DNA of 64,000 nt, from assembly GCF_004217135.1 (NCBI RefSeq), contig NZ_SHKK01000001.1, positions 2,666,001 to 2,730,000 on the forward strand, read 5' to 3'. The notes below the pieces were generated by a model, which was given only the letters and a program-made list of their open reading frames with translations, had not been told where the DNA came from and made no database searches. The translations under genes and the position numbers were made by a program. Below, piece by piece: positions 58,991-64,000 of the stretch (positions are counted from its first letter, which is position 1; every line of letters starts with the position of its first letter). This DNA is from Micromonospora violae. GTDB lineage: Bacteria; Actinomycetota; Actinomycetes; Mycobacteriales; Micromonosporaceae.

Positions 58991-59167
58991 GTGTCAGCGT
59001 GCGTCCTGGACGGATGCGGTGCGACAACCTGCCCTGGGTGCGGCGCGGCGGTGCGCCACAGCGACTGGTCGGTGCGTACGACCGACGGGCCCGGCTCGGG
59101 GTGGACCTGTCAGCCGCCGACGGTTCGGTCTCCCGGACCCCGGCGGCGCCCGCCCTCAATCTATTGA
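58991..59167 (+). CDS. Possible small zinc-ribbon protein
   Basis: 58 codons from GTG 58991, with GGAGG four bases before. Contains CGATTCPGCGAAV, a CxxCG knuckle, and a later Cys in GSGWTCQPP. Third-position GC is intermediate, and the C-terminus is proline- and arginine-rich. It may be real or chance. The remaining gap (58952-59311) holds an A/T-rich patch TTGAT...ATCAA (59164-59186) before the YciI gene and otherwise nothing. Confidence 0.3.
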   Translation: MSACVLDGCGATTCPGCGAAVRHSDWSVRTTDGPGSGWTCQPPTVRSPGPRRRPPSIY

Positions 59168-59311
59168 TACCCGACTATTTAATCAAGACGCGGCTCAGCG
59201 CATCACCCCGTGTCGCGGCAGGAAATCTCTCCGGCGGTGTCGATCCGCGGGCCGCTCATTCGACGAGTGCGTGCGAGGGTCGGGAGGCGACCTGTCGGAT
59301 AGGGGAACACG

Positions 59312-59698
59312 ATGCCGAAGTACATGTTGATCATGCGGGGCACCGACGAGACGAACGAGGCGTTGATGGCGTCGATCGACGAGGCGATGGCCGCGACCGG
59401 CCGATTCATCGAGGACATGATGAAGGCCGGGGTCCTCCTCGCCGCCGAAGGGCTGGACGATCCGAGCCGGGGCGTCGTGGTCGACTTCGGCGCTGAGGCA
59501 CCGGTTGTCACGGACGGTCCGTACGGCGAGACCCGGGAGCTGTTCGGCGGCTACTTTCTGCTCGATGTCGCTACCAGACAGGAGGCGATCGAGTGGGCCA
59601 AGCGGGTCCCGGCGGTCCGTGGGTCCAAGATCGAGGTCCGGCGGGTGGCCGAGGCCGACGAGGTCCCGCCGGGCGGCGAGAGCAACGGCCAGGTCTGA
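59312..59698 (+). CDS. YciI-family (DGPF domain) protein
   Basis: 128 residues, ATG 59312. Ferredoxin-like YciI fold: MPKYMLIMRGTDETNEALMA, GVLLAAEGLDDPSRG, VTDGPYGETRELFGGYFLLD (the TDGPF/Y motif) and IEWAKRVPAVRGSKIEVR. In actinomycetes this gene is normally the first of a two-gene unit with an ECF-type sigma factor whose ATG overlaps the YciI stop. Here that overlap is present (TGATG), but the sigma gene is only a stub. The role of YciI in such pairs is thought regulatory or ligand-binding. Confidence 0.92.
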   Translation: MPKYMLIMRGTDETNEALMASIDEAMAATGRFIEDMMKAGVLLAAEGLDDPSRGVVVDFGAEAPVVTDGPYGETRELFGGYFLLDVATRQEAIEWAKRVPAVRGSKIEVRRVAEADEVPPGGESNGQV

Positions 59699-59814
59699 TG
59701 GGTACGGCCGACGTCGAGGCCGTCTGGCGGATCGAGTCGGCGCCCACTGAGCGCCTGCACGCGGAAAGCACCAGCCGGCCGCTTCATACCGATTGCTCCG
59801 TTTTGATGCTATAG
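59698..59814 (+). pseudogene. Stub of a sigma-70 family (ECF, YciI-linked) gene
   Basis: The ATG overlaps the YciI stop by one base. The first 15 residues, MGTADVEAVWRIESA, match the conserved N-terminus of sigma factors usually paired with YciI genes. After that the frame departs and stops at 59812-59814 (ERLHAESTSRPLHTDC is unlike any sigma region 2). The remaining ~400 codons of a normal partner are absent, so the gene was deleted or replaced, the junction being near 59743. Confidence 0.7.
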
Positions 59815-59850
59815 CGTGACAGTCAGCGCAGGCTTGCCGAGGGATGGTGC

Positions 59851-61416
59851 GTGCAGATGAATGGAGCTGAAGCACTCATGCGGACGCTGGCGGACGGCGG
59901 CGTGGAGGTCGTCTTCGCCAACGCGGGCACCACTGAGATGCACATGGTCGGGGCGATGGACGCCGTACCGAACCTTCGCGGGGTACTGACCCTCTTCGAG
60001 GGCGTGGCCACCGGCGCGGCCGACGGCTACGCCCGCATCGCCGGCAAGCCGGCCGCGACCATGCTGCACCTCGGCCCGGGATTCGCCTACGGCCTGACGA
60101 ACCTGCACAACAGTCGTCGCGCCAACTCACCTGTGGTCAGCATCGTGGGCGATCACCCGACGTACCACAACGTCTACGACTCGCCCCTCACCTCGGACAT
60201 CGCCGCCCTCGGCGGATGGCTACGCGGCTCGGTCCGCCGTCCCGAGAACGCCGCCGGCACCGGCACCGACGCCGCCGCCACCCTGGCCGCGGCCGTGGAG
60301 CCACCCGGGCAGGTCGCCACCGTGATCGTGCCGGCGGATGCCTCCTGGAACGACGGTGGAGTGGTCGGCACACCCGCCGCCGGTAAGCCGCCGCAACCGG
60401 TGACCCAGGACGTGATCGCGCGGATCGCGGACGTGCTGCGCAGTGGCGAGCCGACCGCCTTGATCATCGGCGGTCCGGCGGTCCGCGAGGCGGGCCTCTG
60501 CGCGGCGAGCCGCATCGGTGCCGCCACCGGGGCGCGGGTGTTGCAGGAGCTCTACTCCAACCGACTCGAGCACGGCGCCGATCTGCCCACCTTCCCTCGG
60601 CTGAGCTTCTTTCCTGACCAGACCATCAAGCAGCTCGCCGGGGTGAAACACGTCATCACCGCCGGCGCCAAGGAACCCGTCGCCTTCTTCGCCTACCCCG
60701 ACGTGCCGAGCTGCCTCGTCCCGGAGGGCGCCCAGTCGCACGCACTCGCCGAGACCGGCCAGGACGCCGCCGCCGCCCTCGTCCAGCTCGCCGACCTCCT
60801 GGCACCCGACACCTCCGCCGACGTCGACACGCCCCAACGGCCGACGATGCCGAGCGGGCCGCTCACCCTCAAGAGCTGGACCGAGGTGGTCGGTGCGCTG
60901 CTGCCCGAACGGGCGATCATCATCGACGAGACCGTCAGCTCCGGCACCGCCCTCCCGGCGGCCACCGCGGGCGCTCCTCGACACGACGTACTCATGCAGT
61001 GCGGCGGCGCGATGGGCGACGGCTTGCCGCTGGCCGTCGGCGCCGCCGTCGCCGCCCCGGACCGACCGGTCGTGGCGCTGGTGGCCGACGGGTGCGCCAT
61101 GTACACCCTCACCGCGCTCTGGACCCAGGCCCGCGAACAACTGAACATCACCAACGTCATCCTCAACAACCACGCGTACGGAATCCTCCGCGCGGAATGG
61201 GGCTACTTCACCCGCAGCCCCGGCCCCGGCGACCCGAACGCCAACCCGCTCTTCGACCTGGCCCACCCGACCATCGACTACGTGAAGCTGGCGCAGGGGT
61301 TCGGGATACCCGCCAGCCTCGCCACGACCGCCGAGGAGCTCGCCGAGCAGTTCTCCCGCGCGATCGCCGAACCGGGGCCCCATCTCATCCAGGCCGTCAT
61401 CCCGACGGTGACCTGA
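59851..61416 (+). CDS. Thiamine-diphosphate enzyme, acetolactate synthase large-subunit-like
   Basis: 521 residues, GTG 59851 (GAGGG eight bases before); ATG 59857 possible. N-terminal pyrimidine-binding domain with the catalytic Glu in LTLFEGVATGAADGYARI, central domain (ALIIGGPAVREAGLCAAS), and C-terminal diphosphate-binding domain with the metal motif VADGCAMYTL to LNNHAYGI. Shorter than most acetolactate synthases and without a FAD-binding stretch I can recognise, so it may be a benzoylformate/phosphonopyruvate decarboxylase-like or other member. No small-subunit gene follows, so a housekeeping branched-chain role is unlikely. It begins 36 bp after the sigma stub. Confidence 0.85.
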   Translation: MQMNGAEALMRTLADGGVEVVFANAGTTEMHMVGAMDAVPNLRGVLTLFEGVATGAADGYARIAGKPAATMLHLGPGFAYGLTNLHNSRRANSPVVSIVGDHPTYHNVYDSPLTSDIAALGGWLRGSVRRPENAAGTGTDAAATLAAAVEPPGQVATVIVPADASWNDGGVVGTPAAGKPPQPVTQDVIARIADVLRSGEPTALIIGGPAVREAGLCAASRIGAATGARVLQELYSNRLEHGADLPTFPRLSFFPDQTIKQLAGVKHVITAGAKEPVAFFAYPDVPSCLVPEGAQSHALAETGQDAAAALVQLADLLAPDTSADVDTPQRPTMPSGPLTLKSWTEVVGALLPERAIIIDETVSSGTALPAATAGAPRHDVLMQCGGAMGDGLPLAVGAAVAAPDRPVVALVADGCAMYTLTALWTQAREQLNITNVILNNHAYGILRAEWGYFTRSPGPGDPNANPLFDLAHPTIDYVKLAQGFGIPASLATTAEELAEQFSRAIAEPGPHLIQAVIPTVT

Positions 61417-61485
61417 CGCCGGACGGTGGCCGCCCGGTACGGCGGCGTCGGGCCTGTCCGACGGACTCGTGACCTCGTCGAGCAC

Positions 61486-62055
61486 TCACGCGGTCGCCGG
61501 GTGGAAGACCATGCCGTTGTCTCCCGGTGTCAGTCGAGCGAGGTAGCTCGTGCCGGCGGTGGTGTCGGCGTCCTCGTCGGCCTCGAAGCCGATGACGGCG
61601 CGGGCGAACGGCACGTCGTCGTGCACCGCGACGGCGATGTCGGCCAGCCAACGGTCGAGTGGGGCGCGCCAGGCCAGTGACTCGACCCCGCTGCGTTGAT
61701 CGAAGGGGTACCCACCGATTCGGTCGTCCACCCGGGCGAGCGCGCCGAGCGGGAGATAGAGCGACAGGCTGTCGATGCCCTCGTACCTGGTCCGGTAGCT
61801 GCCACAGACAACCCGCTCGCCGCCGGGCAGGGTGAGCGCCCCGCGCAGGTGCCCGCCCACCGGGAACGCGTCCGCGCCAGGGGTCACCTCGACCAGGTCG
61901 GCCCCGACGCGGCAGCCACGGACGCCAGCGGCCCGCCACAGGGCACCCACGGCCCGATCGAGTCGGGCATCATCGGCTGCACCGAGGATCAGGATCAGTT
62001 CGTAGAACCCGCCGGTCCAGTTCTCGGCATCGCTCAGGTCGTCGGTCGCGGTCAC
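61486..62055 (-). CDS. Hypothetical protein
   Basis: 189 residues from GTG 62055, with GGAGGAG eight bases upstream; the longer frame to 62112 lacks one. Sequence includes ENWTGGFYELILILGAADDA, LWRAAGVRGCRVG, LYLPLGALARVDDRIGGYPF and ARAVIGFEADEDAD. Mixed alpha/beta, no signal peptide, no motif I can name. Probably cytoplasmic, single-gene. Confidence 0.72.
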   Translation of the reverse strand: MTATDDLSDAENWTGGFYELILILGAADDARLDRAVGALWRAAGVRGCRVGADLVEVTPGADAFPVGGHLRGALTLPGGERVVCGSYRTRYEGIDSLSLYLPLGALARVDDRIGGYPFDQRSGVESLAWRAPLDRWLADIAVAVHDDVPFARAVIGFEADEDADTTAGTSYLARLTPGDNGMVFHPATA

Positions 62056-62154
62056 GCCGTCACTCTCCTCCCTGGGCGAGCGCCGTGTCAGCCGGATAAT
62101 CGTCCCCATCAACGTGGCGGCTCACCGCCCCTGACGTTGACTGCGGACGACCGA

Positions 62155-62191
62155 TGCCCCGTCGGCGCGGTCCACCCGCGCCGACGGGGCA
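62155..62191. terminator. Hairpin terminator
   Basis: Perfect 16-bp stem (62155-62170 with 62176-62191), loop TCCAC, just beyond the stop of the carboxypeptidase gene. Confidence 0.85.
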
Positions 62192-62209
62192 ACGACTGTC
62201 ACAGTGGCG

Positions 62210-64000
62210 CTACCTCTTGGTGATCGTGATCGTCGCCGAGCGGTAGTTGTTGCGCTTGTCGTTCTTCGTCGGGTCGTAGTTCTTCTCGATGTTGCCGGCG
62301 CTGTCGACCGAGAACCAGCGGAACGTCGTCGTCTCGGTCACGTGGAACACCTGCCCCGGCTCACGGAACTCGGTCGCCGCGTAGCGGGGCGACTCGAGGG
62401 TGGGCCGGCTGCCGTCGGTCGTGTAGTAGATGGTGGCCGGCTCGCTGGTCTCGAAGTGAACGTCGACCGGCCCGGAGTAGCGCCCCCCGCCGGGGACCAG
62501 CTCGGACGTCGGCTTCTTCTTGTCCTTCCCCCAGTCCGCGGCGACCCGGAACATCTCCATGATCCCGTTGGCGTACTCCATCGTCTCCGCGTGGCCGCTG
62601 ACGAGCTCCGGGTTCCCCACCCACTCCGGTTGGAACGAACCGCCCTGCCAGTTGCCGGTGGCCGGGTTGTAGACCGAGCCGCCGACCTCCCAGCCGAACG
62701 CGTAGATCCCATAGGTGTGGTAGAGGTCCTCGCGCACGTTGCCCGCCGAGGAGTAGAGGACGTCGGACGAGCCGCCCACGTTCTCCGGCGTGACGACGGT
62801 TTCCCGGTGCGCCTTGACCTGCGACAGGATCCGGGCGGCGGACTGCCAGTAGAACGCTTCGTCACCCAGCGGCGGTCGCGGCGTGGTGATGCGGCCGTCC
62901 GCGATGTACGCGCCGGGCTGCCAGAAGAGCTGCCCGCCGTTGGAGTGCACCGACATCATGAACTTGATGTTCTTGTACTTCTCGACCAGCCAGATGATGT
63001 TCTTCGACTCGGGCTCGGACAGCTCCGCCGGCCCCTGGTAGGTGTCGCTGACGCAACTGGTCGACGCGCCCGCGTACCCGTCGTGCCCGGAGCCGACCCG
63101 GTAGTTCCGGTTCAGGTCGACGCCCCAGGAGTTGCGTCTACCCGGGTCGGCGTTCGCGTCCGGGCAGTGGTTGGTCATGTTCCGGCGCTGGGAGGCGAAG
63201 TTGTAGAAGCTGTAGTTCGCCCCGTCCGGGTTGTTCGACAGGATGAAGAAGACGTCGGTGTTCTCGACGATGTTCTTCGTCTCCCGGTCGGACCGGTAGT
63301 TGTGCACCAGACGCTCGGCGGACTCCAGGCTCGTCGTCGCCGGCACCCACTCCCGGGCGTGGTCCTGCGCCTGAATCAGCACGCCGGGCTTCTTCCCGTC
63401 GCGGTGCTTGCCGATACGCAGGACCGGGATCGTGACCGGGCCCCGCGGCACCTCCCCCTCCGGCGCGCCGACGCGTTTCTGGTCGAGGAAGTCGGTCAGC
63501 GCGACCGGCCCAGCCGTCGGCGCGACGATTCCGGTGCCCCCGTTGGTGCGGTACGGGTGCGCCCGGTCGATGAGGCCCGCGGACCGGGTCCGCAACGCCT
63601 CGGCCACCTCGGCGGCCGTACTCGCCGCCGCGCCGGCGGCGTCCGTGGCGAGCAGAACCCGGACCGCCGTACCGGTGACCTCCACCGCGAGCGGCAGGTC
63701 CGGCTCGGACCGGCCCACGAAGTCCACAGTGATGTCGTTGCCGCCCTCGTGGCCCCAGGCCGCCGAGGTGACGACGACCGCGGCCTGCCCCGTACCGCCG
63801 ATCTGGGCCTGTGCCTTGCGCTGGTACCCGTTCGTCTGGTTCGGCAGGTAGACGATCTCGGCGATGTCCGGGTACTGGCGGGCGATCTCCTTGGCGCGGC
63901 TGTAGAGCTGCTGCGGGTTCCGGTAACCGTCCACGAAGTCCGACTTGTAGGACGGGTTCGCCGTCAGCGGCGGCGGAGCGTCCTCCAGCCAGTTGGAGAC
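62210..64000 (-). CDS. Secreted M14 zinc carboxypeptidase (5' end off window)
   Basis: 597 codons of the C-terminal part are visible; the frame is open to base 64000 (VSNWLEDAPPPLTANPSYKS), so the start and any signal peptide lie beyond. M14 zinc site: His and Glu in QAQDHAREWVPA, third ligand His in MSVHSNGG, substrate-binding GVDLNRNYRVG, and the catalytic Glu in FGWEVGGSVY. An insert of about 100 residues lies between the N-terminal part and the zinc motif. After ~470 residues comes a chitobiase/CHB_HEX_C-like beta domain (TIYYTTDGSRPTLESPRY) and a short strand tail. Typical of secreted actinomycete carboxypeptidases that degrade extracellular peptides. Confidence 0.9.
   Translation of the reverse strand, partial: VSNWLEDAPPPLTANPSYKSDFVDGYRNPQQLYSRAKEIARQYPDIAEIVYLPNQTNGYQRKAQAQIGGTGQAAVVVTSAAWGHEGGNDITVDFVGRSEPDLPLAVEVTGTAVRVLLATDAAGAAASTAAEVAEALRTRSAGLIDRAHPYRTNGGTGIVAPTAGPVALTDFLDQKRVGAPEGEVPRGPVTIPVLRIGKHRDGKKPGVLIQAQDHAREWVPATTSLESAERLVHNYRSDRETKNIVENTDVFFILSNNPDGANYSFYNFASQRRNMTNHCPDANADPGRRNSWGVDLNRNYRVGSGHDGYAGASTSCVSDTYQGPAELSEPESKNIIWLVEKYKNIKFMMSVHSNGGQLFWQPGAYIADGRITTPRPPLGDEAFYWQSAARILSQVKAHRETVVTPENVGGSSDVLYSSAGNVREDLYHTYGIYAFGWEVGGSVYNPATGNWQGGSFQPEWVGNPELVSGHAETMEYANGIMEMFRVAADWGKDKKKPTSELVPGGGRYSGPVDVHFETSEPATIYYTTDGSRPTLESPRYAATEFREPGQVFHVTETTTFRWFSVDSAGNIEKNYDPTKNDKRNNYRSATITITKR

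Noticed and set aside
59851..61416. ilvB housekeeping acetolactate synthase
   Set aside because: No ilvN/ilvC neighbours and shorter than usual; left as an uncertain thiamine-diphosphate enzyme.
1..64000. Prophage, insertion sequence or integrative element
   Set aside because: I found no transposase, integrase, phage structural gene or tRNA-flanking repeat pair; gene composition looks uniform.

Overview
The window is about 70% GC with GTG, TTG and probably CTG starts, few intergenic gaps, and families typical of a mycelial actinomycete: CBM2-linked secreted glycosidases, AfsR-like and LacI regulators, CebR-type operators. I infer a Micromonosporaceae-like chromosome (Micromonospora, Salinispora, Actinoplanes type); the genus is not proven by sequence alone. 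I see no rRNA, tRNA, CRISPR array, transposase or integrase.

Region A (1-3224): a fused LLM-type/FAD-linked oxidoreductase runs off the left edge, divergent from a MarR regulator; a duplicated CxxC membrane protein follows.

Region B (3225-29133) is a plant cell-wall and pentose catabolism island. It holds a secreted CBM2-GH30 xylanase behind a perfect CebR box, a LacI regulator, a pentonate dehydratase, two ABC sugar importers (1 binding protein and 2 permeases each), a tandem esterase whose first copy is catalytically dead, a second LacI regulator, divergent intracellular GH3 and GH51 enzymes sharing two palindromic operators, a second esterase, and an IclR-flanked operon encoding an enolase-superfamily sugar-acid dehydratase, a FAH-family 2-keto-3-deoxy-acid dehydratase and a 2-oxoglutarate-semialdehyde dehydrogenase. 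Read together: polymer cut outside, oligomers imported, xylose/arabinose released inside, and pentonic acids taken by a Weimberg-type route to 2-oxoglutarate. The sugar dehydrogenase and lactonase are not in the window.

Region C (29134-43953) is mixed: CDP-diacylglycerol diphosphatase, lipoprotein, methyltransferase, WrbA, a 942-residue SARP/AfsR regulator, a TAP-like hydrolase, an NTF2-like protein, a third secreted esterase, an alpha/beta hydrolase, an MFS exporter, a proline-rich secreted protein and hypotheticals. Perfect hairpin terminators separate most convergent pairs.

Region D (44120-53683) is a peptidoglycan island: murQ faces a gene run of SSS-family symporter, anmK and a large FAD/Fe-S D-lactate dehydrogenase-like protein; next to it lies an operon of three secreted wall-active proteins (M15-like, M23, SpoIID-like), the last two sharing one N-terminal I36-type module with different catalytic ends. 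Together they suggest MurNAc salvage coupled to oxidation of the D-lactate released by MurQ.

Region E (53889-64000): a membrane-tethered HTH/NBR1-Ig protein, a small Cys-containing secreted protein, a large secreted hydrolase-like protein, a CBM2/Cip1-like protein, a YciI gene followed by a stub of its usual sigma-factor partner, a thiamine-diphosphate enzyme, a hypothetical protein and an M14 carboxypeptidase that runs off the right edge.
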